Source of the DNA: Propionispira raffinosivorans DSM 20765
GTDB lineage: Bacteria; Bacillota; Negativicutes; Selenomonadales; Selenomonadaceae
NCBI RefSeq assembly: GCF_000381065.1
Contig: NZ_KB905860.1
Location: 1 to 64,000, forward strand
Length of the DNA stretch: 64,000 nucleotides
Reading direction: 5' to 3'
In this document: piece by piece, positions 30,659 to 39,303 of the stretch
How positions within the stretch are numbered: the stretch's first letter is position 1
Layout of the letters: each line of letters begins with the position of its first letter
Notes under the pieces: model-generated
What the model was told of the DNA's origin: nothing
The model's input: the letters and a program-made list of their open reading frames with translations, nothing else
The model's database searches: none
Made by a program: the position numbers and the translations under genes

Positions 30659-31321
30659 TTATTTTTTCATAGCTGCAAGTAATCTTGCATTACTTGCTTT
30701 TAGAGTTGTACTTTCCGACCAAGTATTATTTTCATTGAATGTCAAAGACTTAGAATATACATTTATTGGATATGCAACTTTCATTGTTTCGCTAACCGCA
30801 TTTAAATCGATAACTACACCTTCTTCATAACGACCAAATGCAACCCAATATTCTGGATGCGGCAAGAAAGAAAAGTTGAAGTTTGGTGTTGCCGGTATCG
30901 CAAAAGTAGGATTTCCAGACATTCCTATACCAATAGAAGCTTCACCATCTGGTATTGTCGCATCTGTAAATATAGCTAACGATCCCGCATTGGCTGATTT
31001 TGTAGCAGCAGTAAACAAATATGCACCATTTTGTTTTGAAAAGCCCGTGGTATTCTTACTTGTATCTGATGGATCACAATCTTTTAATTCTGAAGCATCA
31101 AAATAAACGCCTGGTGACAATATCCCCGTTTCACTCCACGCAAAACTATAATCAATTGTCCATCTAAATTTAAGGCTTGTCCCAGGATGGCATGATTTTG
31201 AAAACCACGCAAGTGAATATAAGTTATCATACTGATCTTGATTCGGGCATTTCTGATAAACAACGACACTTCCACTTTGTTTAGAACTGTTTGTTACATT
31301 TAAAGTATACTGGGTTGACAT
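30659..31321 (-). CDS. RhiA-like protein
   Basis: The 220-residue protein shows the RhiA pattern: YTLNVTNSSKQSGSVVVYQK, LYSLAWFSKSCHPGTSLKFRW, YSFAWSETGILSPGVYFDAS and ASIGIGMSGNPTFAIPATPN, ending with NNTWSES. It looks like a soluble all-beta protein without a signal peptide. Family function is unknown; in Rhizobium the gene is quorum-regulated. AAAAGGAG precedes the ATG. It is first of three co-directional genes and follows an AbrB-SARP regulator region. Confidence 0.72.
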   Translation of the reverse strand: MSTQYTLNVTNSSKQSGSVVVYQKCPNQDQYDNLYSLAWFSKSCHPGTSLKFRWTIDYSFAWSETGILSPGVYFDASELKDCDPSDTSKNTTGFSKQNGAYLFTAATKSANAGSLAIFTDATIPDGEASIGIGMSGNPTFAIPATPNFNFSFLPHPEYWVAFGRYEEGVVIDLNAVSETMKVAYPINVYSKSLTFNENNTWSESTTLKASNARLLAAMKK

Positions 31322-31531
31322 AATAAACCACTCCTTTTAAAATAAAATTATTTTTATAAAAAATGAGTTTCCCCATTTTCTAACAGGATAAGACTAACTC
31401 TTTTAAATAATCTTTTTTATTAAGGTTTATCTATTATCAAAATAAAATCAGTAATGATTATATTTATTACTTACTCTCTATGCATGCAGTATAGCATTAT
31501 CAATCGGAATAAAATTGGAATATTTTCCGAT

Positions 31532-32269
31532 TTATTCTCGTAAATATTCTAAAATATCTTCAGCGGCTTTTTTTAATCCTTTATTTTCATAGTAAGTTGC
31601 TAATTTATCCAATAATTCTAGATAACGAAAATCATAATATGCTTCTAATACTTCTGTCCATTCATAAGAATCTTCCATCAAAAGAGGTCCCCTATAAAGC
31701 CCTAAAGCTTGTTTCCAAGCCTCTTGATTCTCATTTTCTTTATACAGTACATCAAATTCGATAATATCACATCTAAGATTTTCTAAAACCAACGACAATT
31801 TACCATATGTTTCTAAAATAATTTTTTTTTAAAACAAGAACGAATATATTGACAAATTTTATACAAACTATCTAATGCATGTTTTGAATCAACATCTGGC
31901 CATAATCTTTCTGAAATAATTCTTTTTTCTAAACCAACTCCACGTTCACATACTAATAATGCAATCAATTCTTCAGCCTTTTTATGTTTTAAACAAATAG
32001 GCTTATCATCTACAAAAATACCAAAGTGTTTAAAGCACTGTATAAATATTCCTTCATTATAGATTTTTATGCTTTTATAGTCTGAAAATTTTTTTATTTG
32101 AATCTTTTATACTATCGTTGCATTTTTTCTGTTCAAACCTAACTGGTGATAATACAATATCATTTTTTTCTATTCTACAATTTATTTTATCGCCTTTATT
32201 TAAGTTTAATTTACGAACGATTATAGCTGGAATAGTAACTTGTGATTTACTCCCAAATTTTATTATCAT
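31532..32269 (-). pseudogene. AbrB-SARP fusion regulator broken by two poly-A frameshifts
   Basis: Three frames form one regulator. The first (32269-32075) is an AbrB/SpoVT DNA-binding domain. At an A7 run near 32094 a one-base change leads into KKFSDYKSIKIYNEGIFIQC and KAEELIALLVCERGVGLEKR, an OmpR-like winged helix with LWPD. At an A9 run near 31830 another one-base change leads into ETYGKLSLVLENLRCDIIEF and the BTAD helices down to 31532. With both runs corrected the protein is continuous, about 245 residues. It sits upstream of the RhiA genes and would be their likely regulator. Confidence 0.7.
32075..32269 (-). CDS. AbrB/MazE/SpoVT-type domain (first part of the split regulator)
   Basis: As the sequence stands this 64-residue frame is complete: MIIKFGSKSQVTIPAIIVRK then LNLNKGDKINCRIEKNDIVL, a swapped-hairpin beta-barrel DNA-binding domain. 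AAAAGGA precedes the ATG. It could act alone as a small repressor or antitoxin-like protein, but I regard it as the head of the fused regulator described for 31532-32269. Confidence 0.65.
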   Translation of the reverse strand: MIIKFGSKSQVTIPAIIVRKLNLNKGDKINCRIEKNDIVLSPVRFEQKKCNDSIKDSNKKIFRL

Positions 32270-32354
32270 AATAAATCAGTCCTTTTTAAATTTTTAGTTG
32301 AATATTATTTGATAACTTGCATTCAATTTAGATAAATTATGCATTCCCCCTATA

Positions 32355-32690
32355 TTGTCACTGTTACTAAATATTCACACTTTTCACAGCACAAAAATAG
32401 ACGCCCAAAAGAATATTACCTATTCGTTCAGTCGCCTTATAAAAATCCACTATATCGTAAGTTTTTAATTTCACCTATTTGCCAAGCATCTGCCATTTCG
32501 CCACTTCTTTTCGTATAGATTGCTGTACATTTTCTTACAAAAATCGAGCAGTTCCCTACTTCAAGTGTTACAATGATTCTTGATGTCGACATTAAAATCA
32601 AAAAACTTACATTTTAAAATTATTCAAAATAATTAAATTTTATTCAATTATAAACCTTTCGTTTTGTGATTTCAAGTAAATACTAGATAA
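32355..32690 (-). repeat. Dispersed repeat, copy 3 (full)
   Basis: Best partner of the copy at 4517-4865. The minus-strand frame MSTSRIIVTLEVGNCSIFVR (start about 32593) is conserved with the other copy; of ten codon differences before the point where the frames part, five are silent. It lies 36 bp beyond the end of the GNAT gene. It fills the 32270-32725 gap; nothing else is seen. Confidence 0.65.
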
Positions 32691-32725
32691 AAACTTGCAT
32701 TCAATTATTGCTTCATTCTTTTCCT

Positions 32726-33169
32726 TTATTTTAATGATTTTATAAAAAAGTACATAGGCTGCCCATTCGGACTTATCCATTCACGATATATCTCAAAGCC
32801 TAATTTCTTTTGCAATGCAATACTGGCGGGATTATCGACTCGTACATTTCCAGCCGCAATTTTATAACCAAGATTTTTCGCATATTCCAGGGCTAACTTT
32901 TCCCCTTGAAAACCATAACCCTGCCGATAATATTCCAGAAAAATTTCAAGACCAATGCTTACAGCCGAACTCGTATGCTGATAAAGAGAAACGGTTCCTT
33001 TTATCTTTTGATCTTCTGTAATTGCAAACATTTCAAAATAACGCCCTTGATAGTCCTTTTTATTCCACTTCTCGATCATAGTCTTTACCTCTTCAATTGG
33101 CTGATCATAGATCGGTTGCTTTTGCAATATAGCTATATCCTGCAATGTAAAATTTCGAATAGAAACCAT
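32726..33169 (-). CDS. GNAT-family N-acetyltransferase
   Basis: The 147-residue protein has the acetyl-CoA-binding stretch SIGLEIFLEYYRQGYGFQGEK, where the Q/RxxGxG/A loop is RQGYGF, and the family end RVDNPASIALQKKLGFEIYR. ATG 33169 with AAGGAG upstream is the start; 23 more open codons lie before it. It resembles RimJ/RimL-like enzymes that acetylate amines or protein N-termini, but the substrate is unknown. Confidence 0.83.
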   Translation of the reverse strand: MVSIRNFTLQDIAILQKQPIYDQPIEEVKTMIEKWNKKDYQGRYFEMFAITEDQKIKGTVSLYQHTSSAVSIGLEIFLEYYRQGYGFQGEKLALEYAKNLGYKIAAGNVRVDNPASIALQKKLGFEIYREWISPNGQPMYFFIKSLK

Positions 33170-33281
33170 GGCTGTCTCCTTTTTATGGTAGTAATTATCT
33201 ACCAATTTCTGTTTATTAATAAACCTACAATAAAGCAAATTACTGTCGGATTCATATTATTTATTCTTTTCGTTTTACTAC

Positions 33282-33327
33282 AAAACCCCACTTCTGGTAA
33301 TAATTATATTACCAGAAGTGGGGTTTT
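33282..33327. terminator. Strong bidirectional terminator after glmS
   Basis: AAAACCCCACTTCTGGTAAT and its exact complement form a 20-bp stem with A and T runs on the outside, 47 bp beyond the glmS stop. Confidence 0.9.
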
Positions 33328-33373
33328 AAACTTTTTTACAAGTCTGCATTTATAGAAAAATTAATTTTCTCAA

Positions 33374-35203
33374 TTATTCAACCGTTACTGATTTTGCAAG
33401 ATTACGTGGCTTATCTACATCACACTGACGCGTAATTGCAGCATAATAAGCAAGCAATTGAAGCGGTACTACCGTTAAGATCGGAATCAAAAGTTCATCG
33501 GTTTCCGGAACTTTAATTACATGATCGACATATTTTTCCAGTTCTGAATCATTAGCTGAAGCAATACCAATTACAACAGCATCGCGAGCTTTTACTTCTT
33601 TGATATTGCTCAAAGTTTTTTCATAAACATTTTTCTGTGTTGCCAAAGCAATAACAGGAACACCTTCGATGATGAGCGCTAACGTACCATGTTTGAGTTC
33701 CCCTGCTGCATATGCTTCCGCATGAATATAGGAAATTTCTTTTAACTTCAAAGAGCCTTCCAAGGCTACAGCATAATCTAAAGAACGACCAATGAAGAAC
33801 ACATCTTCATTAAAACCATATTCTTTAGCAAATGTCTTGATCGGTTCTACGTCTTCTAATGTTTCACTGATCTGCGCTGGAATCTGATGAAGCTGCGTAA
33901 GCAGTTCTTTCGTGCGTTCTGGCGTAACAGTACCTTTGATGCCAGCCATATACATTGCTAACATGAACATCGTAATAAGCTGCGTTGTATATGCTTTAGT
34001 TGATGCTACAGCAATTTCCGGACCTGCCCAGGTATAGATAACCTGATCCGCTTCACGAGCGATTGAAGAACCAACTACATTGGTAATAGCCAATGTTTTT
34101 GCGCCTAAACGTTTTGATTCTTTAAGGGCCGCTAAAGTATCACTTGTTTCACCAGATTGACTAACCACGATTGTTAACGTACGATCATCGATGATTGGGG
34201 AACGATATCTAAATTCCGAAGCAATATCGACTTCAACCGGAATTCGTACTAATTTTTCAATATAATATTTACCAACGAGCGCTGCATTATAAGCTGTACC
34301 ACAAGCTACAACAAAAATCTTCTGGAATGAATCTAAATATTCTTTATTCCATTTGAGTTCCTCCATAATAATGGCACTATTGTCTTTCGCAACACGAGCT
34401 GACATTGTTTCACGAACTGCTTTTGGCTGTTCATGGATTTCTTTGAGCATGAAATGTTCATAACCGCCTTTTTCAGCTGCTTCCGCATTCCAATTTACTT
34501 CAAATATTTTTTTCGTTACCGGCTGACCTTCACGATTTGTAATCCAGATTGAATCTTTTTTGACTACAGCAACCTCACCATCATTGATGATATACGTTTT
34601 GCGAGTCCGTGCAATAATAGCCGGGATATCGGATGCAATGAAATTTTCACCATCGCCAAGACCAATAACTAATGGATTATCTTTTTTCGTGCAAATCAAT
34701 TTATCTGGATCATTTTTGGACATAAATACCAAAGAATATGAACCATCAATACGTTTTAATACTTCACGCACCGCAGCTTCAAAATCGCCAGTATACAATT
34801 CTTCCAATAAATGAGCAATGACTTCTGTATCTGTTTCTGATTTAAATTCATGACCTTTTTTAATAAGCTGTTCTTTAAGCGACATATAATTTTCGATAAT
34901 CCCGTTATGAACCACAACAAAATCACCAGAACAATCTGTATGCGGATGTGAATTACGATCCGAAGGACGACCATGCGTTGCCCATCTTGTATGACCAATA
35001 CCTACACAGCCTACCGGTACGTGTCCTTCAAGTTTTTCTTTAAGAGCAGCTAAACGTCCCACTGTTTTTTCAACATTAATTGTTTCACCATCAAAGACAG
35101 CAATTCCTGCGGAATCATACCCACGATATTCTAATTTTGTTAAACCTTCGATAAGAAATGGCGCTGCCTGTTTTGTACCTACGTAACCAACGATACCACA
35201 CAT
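33374..35203 (-). CDS. glmS: Glutamine-fructose-6-phosphate aminotransferase (isomerising)
   Basis: GlmS makes glucosamine-6-phosphate from fructose-6-phosphate and glutamine, the first step to UDP-GlcNAc for peptidoglycan and LPS. The 609-residue protein starts MCGIVGYVG, with Cys2 as the glutaminase nucleophile, and has GHTRWATHGRPSDRNSHPH. Two SIS sugar-isomerase domains follow, with SQSGETSDTLAAL, and the C-terminal DKPRNLAKSVTVE is typical. GGAGG precedes the ATG. A glmS ribozyme lies in the leader, so expression is controlled by glucosamine-6-phosphate. Confidence 0.97.
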   Translation of the reverse strand: MCGIVGYVGTKQAAPFLIEGLTKLEYRGYDSAGIAVFDGETINVEKTVGRLAALKEKLEGHVPVGCVGIGHTRWATHGRPSDRNSHPHTDCSGDFVVVHNGIIENYMSLKEQLIKKGHEFKSETDTEVIAHLLEELYTGDFEAAVREVLKRIDGSYSLVFMSKNDPDKLICTKKDNPLVIGLGDGENFIASDIPAIIARTRKTYIINDGEVAVVKKDSIWITNREGQPVTKKIFEVNWNAEAAEKGGYEHFMLKEIHEQPKAVRETMSARVAKDNSAIIMEELKWNKEYLDSFQKIFVVACGTAYNAALVGKYYIEKLVRIPVEVDIASEFRYRSPIIDDRTLTIVVSQSGETSDTLAALKESKRLGAKTLAITNVVGSSIAREADQVIYTWAGPEIAVASTKAYTTQLITMFMLAMYMAGIKGTVTPERTKELLTQLHQIPAQISETLEDVEPIKTFAKEYGFNEDVFFIGRSLDYAVALEGSLKLKEISYIHAEAYAAGELKHGTLALIIEGVPVIALATQKNVYEKTLSNIKEVKARDAVVIGIASANDSELEKYVDHVIKVPETDELLIPILTVVPLQLLAYYAAITRQCDVDKPRNLAKSVTVE

Positions 35204-35302
35204 AATGTATATCCTCCAATAATTTTTCGTAATTTTTTACATTTTAATAAGATGCTGCATTTTCAGCATCTTTGCCAATCTTATCCTGTTTGTCTGCCAT
35301 TT

Positions 35303-35436
35303 ATAAACCGTATTGTTCCACAAGTCACCTTGCGGGTTTATCGGCTTTTTTCGACTATGGCTTAGCCGAGAGGCATCCGCTGATAATTCGACAACCTCTT
35401 CCTCGTCCTCTTGCTTCACAAGCAAGAGCTAGCGCT
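35303..35436 (-). ncRNA. glmS ribozyme-riboswitch
   Basis: On the minus strand the leader contains the cleavage-site context TTTA|GCGCTAG (cut between 35436 and 35435). Then come AGAGGACGAGGAAGAGGTTG, TCGAATTATCAGCGGATGCC, TCTCGGCT, and AACCCGCAAGGTGACTTGTG closed by the P4 stem. These are the conserved core segments of the glmS ribozyme in order, 100 bp before glmS. Bound glucosamine-6-phosphate triggers self-cleavage and mRNA decay. A 9-bp hairpin (35249-35272) separates it from the ribosome site. Confidence 0.95.
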
Positions 35437-35535
35437 AAAGTTTTCACTTTTTCCGTAAACTCGTTTTCCCTCCAGTCTCAATTCATCAAAATAAACAACA
35501 GGATCAATTTAATTCAATTTTATTATAACATTACA

Positions 35536-35557
35536 AAGGAGCACGCAAGTGCTCCTT
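35536..35557. terminator. Hairpin between the MFS gene start side and glmS leader
   Basis: AAGGAGCAC-gcaa-GTGCTCCTT is a perfect 9-bp stem upstream of the ribozyme. It probably ends the minus-strand MFS operon. TATAAT at about 35522-35527 just beyond it on the minus strand could be the glmS -10. Confidence 0.6.
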
Positions 35558-35705
35558 CGCATGTTTCATATTCTAATATATCTTGATCAAATAATCAAGC
35601 CCTAAGATTTTTAAACAGTTTGCTCACCAAGGAAAAATTCTCCATATTCTAATTTTTAATGACCGTAACGCTGAAAAATATAACATAAATTCACTTTAAT
35701 TTTTA

Positions 35706-36881
35706 TTAAAGTACCTTTCGAAAAACATATTTTGCAACAACGGCCTGAAACAAGAACAAAATGGTAAGCATTCCAAAGGCAGCCGTCAGACTAGTCCGTT
35801 GTGCGACAAAACCTATCACAGCCGGCCCCATAAGTATCCCCAAATATCCCATAGTCGTAACCGCAGAAACCGCGATTGGAATTGGCATCACCTTTTGGCG
35901 GCCTAGCAAAGAATAAAACACCGGAACGATATTTGCAGCCCCTGCACCAACAAAGAAAAATCCAGCCAGCGACAAGATTGCCCCTGGTGCCAGCATCGCC
36001 AGTAAAAATCCAAAGCCGGCTAAAACACCGCCACCAATTACAATGTATTTTTCGCCAAATTTCTGCACAATTCTATCACCAGCCAGCCTTACAATTAACA
36101 TTGACCCTGAAAAAGCTGCATAGGCAAAACCAGACAGCGATAAATCAAAATCACGCACCGAAGTCAAAAAAACGCCCCCCCAGTCAAGCACTGCACCTTC
36201 TGCTAAAAAAGAAATAGAACATAATATCCCGATGACAGCCACAATTCCTTTTGGAAAGGCAAGTGAGGACGAAGCAGGCCCATCACCACCATAAGGCAGC
36301 AAATGAGGCACAAATATACCTAATACAACAAACATAATAATCACAATACTCAAGATCGTCGTGATCGGAGATAACCCCATATACATAAGCATACTAAAAA
36401 TAGCCGCCCCCATAAAACCACCGACGCTCCAAAGTCCATGCATTCCCGACATCAATCGTTTACCCGAAGCCTTCTCAACAAGCACAGCGTGAAGATTAAC
36501 TACAACATCCAAAGTTCCCATCGCTGCACCAAAAATGAATAATGCTCCAATCAGCATTGTCAGGTTTGTCATCAAACTGATAGCAAATAAAACCAAGGCA
36601 TACAAAATACCCACCAAGCCTAGAACCACTCTACAGCCAAAACGTGAAGCCATAAGGCCAGCCAAAGGCATTGTAACCGCAGACCCCAGACCAATACATA
36701 AAAGCAGCAAGCCGAGTGTATCTTCCGCCAAGCCAAAGCGGATTTTGATAAAAGGAACGAGCGGTGCCCACGCGGCAACACCAAACCCAGCAATAAAAAA
36801 CAAAGCTTTTGTCGCTCGCTGCTGCCAGATACTCGATGGCACACACTTATGTTGTCTTACATTCTCTATAATTTCTTCCAT
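35706..36881 (-). CDS. MFS transporter, YbjJ-like
   Basis: About twelve hydrophobic helices in 391 residues, with LAGLMASRFGCRVVLG in the motif-A position and GTLDVVVNLHAVLVEK and MSGMHGLWSVGGFMGAAIFS, segments typical of YbjJ-type transporters. ATG 36881 with GGAGATT upstream is preferred over an open ATG nine codons earlier. It is the last gene of the ROK-PHP-MFS operon and probably exports or imports the compound the ROK protein senses. Confidence 0.82.
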   Translation of the reverse strand: MEEIIENVRQHKCVPSSIWQQRATKALFFIAGFGVAAWAPLVPFIKIRFGLAEDTLGLLLLCIGLGSAVTMPLAGLMASRFGCRVVLGLVGILYALVLFAISLMTNLTMLIGALFIFGAAMGTLDVVVNLHAVLVEKASGKRLMSGMHGLWSVGGFMGAAIFSMLMYMGLSPITTILSIVIIMFVVLGIFVPHLLPYGGDGPASSSLAFPKGIVAVIGILCSISFLAEGAVLDWGGVFLTSVRDFDLSLSGFAYAAFSGSMLIVRLAGDRIVQKFGEKYIVIGGGVLAGFGFLLAMLAPGAILSLAGFFFVGAGAANIVPVFYSLLGRQKVMPIPIAVSAVTTMGYLGILMGPAVIGFVAQRTSLTAAFGMLTILFLFQAVVAKYVFRKVL

Positions 36882-36946
36882 AATAATCTCCAATATATAT
36901 ATTTTCAATCTCCATTTTTTCCTTTTTGTCGTAATAAAATAATCGA

Positions 36947-37864
36947 CTAGAGATCACTTTTTTTATTATGTTCCTGTCTATCATGGATCAGCCTAAGTAG
37001 GCGAGACAACATTTCGGATTCTTTTTCCATTCCCATTTTCCCCAAATGAATAGCTGGTTTTGTCGCACCATGAAAATCACTGCCAATTGTTGCCAAAAGG
37101 TCATATTCTTTACATTTTTTCCGATAAAACTCTACTGTTTCTATATCATGATAACTACTATACACTTCAATGCCATCAATACCCTCATCAATGATCCCTT
37201 CGGCTAGTTTTTCATCCACACCGATATTAGCTCCCGGGTGAGCCAGTACCGCTGCACCACCAGTATCATGGATGATTTTAATTGCTTCACCTAGTTTCAT
37301 GAACTGCATCGGTACATGTGCCGCCTTTCCTTGTGCACAAAAATCCCAATAAAAATTCACATATGGATTATCACTGCGGCTGCCACCAGACCGATAGGGC
37401 TGCAGCAATATATTTTCATCATTTCTTCTATCACTTAAAGCAACCTCTGCAAGTATTTCAGCCGTAACAACACCACGAACAGCAAGTTTCATAACTTGTT
37501 GTTCATCAAATACAATTCCCAAATCTTTTATGAGCCGCATATATTGACGTGAAGCTTGTTTTTCCTGTGTCTGAACTGCTGTTTTAATTTCAGCAAAAAT
37601 CTCTGCTGAACTATCAATTCCATAGCCTAATAAATGCAAATTACGTCCTAAATGTTCACAATCCAATTCAATACCGGAGATCAACTTCAACCCGCATTTA
37701 TTTGCTACCGCCTCAGCTTGCTTAACACCAGAAACCGAATTATGATCTGTAACAGCTACTGTTTTTAAATTCGCAGCCGAACAGGACTCCATAAGCTGTT
37801 CTGGTGAAAACTCACCATCATTACTGTTATTCGAATGCATATGCAAATCTAACCAATATTCCAT
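36947..37864 (-). CDS. PHP-domain phosphoesterase
   Basis: The 305-residue protein opens WLDLHMHSNNSNDGEFSPEQ with the metal-binding HxH of PHP domains, then AVTDHNSVSGVKQAEA, SGIELDCE, AAVLAHPGAN and ATIGSDFHG, which supply further His/Asp/Glu ligands. This matches the YciV/RNase AM (3',5'-nucleotide bisphosphate phosphatase) branch, but the operon setting with an ROK regulator and a transporter may point to a sugar-phosphate or other phosphoester. It starts 15 bp after the ROK gene. Confidence 0.82.
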   Translation of the reverse strand: MEYWLDLHMHSNNSNDGEFSPEQLMESCSAANLKTVAVTDHNSVSGVKQAEAVANKCGLKLISGIELDCEHLGRNLHLLGYGIDSSAEIFAEIKTAVQTQEKQASRQYMRLIKDLGIVFDEQQVMKLAVRGVVTAEILAEVALSDRRNDENILLQPYRSGGSRSDNPYVNFYWDFCAQGKAAHVPMQFMKLGEAIKIIHDTGGAAVLAHPGANIGVDEKLAEGIIDEGIDGIEVYSSYHDIETVEFYRKKCKEYDLLATIGSDFHGATKPAIHLGKMGMEKESEMLSRLLRLIHDRQEHNKKSDL

Positions 37865-37879
37865 ACAACAACCTGCTTT

Positions 37880-38893
37880 CTATTTTTTAATGGGTTTTAC
37901 ATTTTCCGTCAAATTTTCCAATGCAAGCTGACGGATTCCTCTGGCAAAATCTTCATTAAAGTTTTTATTTATAATCAATTCAGGTAAAAAGGCTTGGTTT
38001 ATTGATTGTTCACACAATCTTGAAATTTCCTGCTCCATCCCTTGGGAAAAAGCTTCCCCGTATAAAATAACCTTTGACGGATTGTATAAACTGGTAATAG
38101 CAAGAATCATCCGCTGTGAAGCTTCTTGGAGGGAAAATTCCGTGGGCCCAATCTCGTTCCACTTAATCCCTATGGGCAGATATTTAATCTCCCCGGCAAA
38201 ACCATCCCGCCCTTTATAAATTTTCCCATTTATAAAAATCCCGGCTCCTGGTGGATAGTTCGTTGGAAAATAAATGCCCACCACACATTCATCCGTAAAA
38301 TTTTTTTTGGTAGAACAATACCCAATAACTGCAGCACAGACATCATTTTCAAAAATGACTGGCAAATGAAATTGTTCTTTGAAATGATCCGTAAACGCGA
38401 TGCCGCGCAGTCCCCTATAATCAAAAATGGAGAGCTTCCCATTTATTTCTCTGCCGGGTATTCCACAAGCAAGCAAGCTGATTTTAGGATATTTCTGCAA
38501 ATAAAATTCAACAATTTTATCAAAATCATCGATTTGAATATTTTGCAGAGTTTTTATCTCTGTTTCAATACTTTCACCGAATAAATTATCAACAGAAATA
38601 AACGCGGTGTCTTTGCCATCCACTTCACGCATATAAATCGTTAAGGCCAAGCGATGATTTTCATTAAAATGATATTCTGCTGCGGGTCTGCCCCCAGTGG
38701 CTGCTATTGTAGAACCCTCAAAAACCTCACCATTTTCTAAAAGTATTTTAATTAAGGTATTGATCGTAACCACACTAAGTCCGGTTAGCTCCGCCAGCTG
38801 TGGCTTAGATGCCTGTTTACAGCTTTGTATCGTGCTACGCAATACATTGAGATTCATTTCTCGCATAAGCGTAATATTTACACTCATTATCAA
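37880..38893 (-). CDS. ROK-family transcriptional repressor
   Basis: The N-terminal winged helix (KPQLAELTGLSVVTINTLIK, ending in the STIAATGGRPA signature) is followed by an ROK sugar-binding domain with IFENDVCAAVIGY and GAGIFINGKIYKGRDGFAGE. The usual zinc-binding Cys cluster of ROK kinases is absent, as is common in repressors of the group. TTG 38893 has the better ribosome-site spacing; ATG 38887 is the alternative. A palindromic operator overlaps its promoter, so autoregulation is likely, with the PHP and MFS genes in the same transcript. Confidence 0.85.
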   Translation of the reverse strand: MIMSVNITLMREMNLNVLRSTIQSCKQASKPQLAELTGLSVVTINTLIKILLENGEVFEGSTIAATGGRPAAEYHFNENHRLALTIYMREVDGKDTAFISVDNLFGESIETEIKTLQNIQIDDFDKIVEFYLQKYPKISLLACGIPGREINGKLSIFDYRGLRGIAFTDHFKEQFHLPVIFENDVCAAVIGYCSTKKNFTDECVVGIYFPTNYPPGAGIFINGKIYKGRDGFAGEIKYLPIGIKWNEIGPTEFSLQEASQRMILAITSLYNPSKVILYGEAFSQGMEQEISRLCEQSINQAFLPELIINKNFNEDFARGIRQLALENLTENVKPIKK

Positions 38894-38911
38894 AATTCAC
38901 GTCCTCTCCGC

Positions 38912-38964
38912 TTAGTAAAGTATATTTATAAACATACTTTACTAAATAAATTATAAAATGTCAA
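38912..38964 (-). promoter_or_regulatory. ROK operator overlapping a TTGACA promoter
   Basis: TTAGTAAAGTAT (38912-38923) and its exact complement ATACTTTACTAA (38934-38945) are 10 bp apart. On the minus strand TTGACA (38964-38959) and TAAAGT (38941-38936) are 17 bp apart, so the right arm covers the -10. This is a classical repressor arrangement 19 bp before the ROK start codon. Confidence 0.75.
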
Positions 38965-39018
38965 GCTTTTGATAAACCTATATTTCCGCTTAACGCGCAG
39001 CCACCTCCATATAAACGC

Positions 39019-39045
39019 AAAAAGCCCGCACAACCTGCGGGGCTT
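39019..39045. terminator. GC-rich hairpin beside the tRNA-like repeat
   Basis: AAAAAGCCCGCA-caac-CTGCGGGGCTT forms a stem with a T-run on the minus strand. It lies beside the tRNA-Leu-like sequence, as expected for a terminator left from a tRNA gene. The rest of 39096-39303 holds only the upstream region of the next gene. Confidence 0.6.
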
Positions 39046-39055
39046 AAATTGCAAA

Positions 39056-39095
39056 TGATGCGGAACACAGGACGTGAACCTGCACGTCATGGGAC
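39056..39095. repeat. Putative attachment-site copy (tRNA-Leu 3'-end like)
   Basis: This 40-bp sequence matches 52300-52339, the 3' end of the tRNA-Leu gene, with four mismatches. Both copies have the same orientation, as expected for att sites bounding an element inserted in the tRNA. Confidence 0.6.
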
Positions 39096-39303
39096 GATTG
39101 TGCTTTTCGTTGTTGCTCTGCAATTGTATCAGCTTGACTTTCTGCTCTCATTACCTTCCATATCGATTAATCTTTTTATCTTTCTTTCATTGAAAACCTA
39201 CGGCTGCAATGTTAAAATACTATGAATATTGTATAAAACCAATCCGGTTTAAACATTTTATAAACAAGCAAAAAAATCATTGTAAAGAAGTGGATATATT
39301 ATT

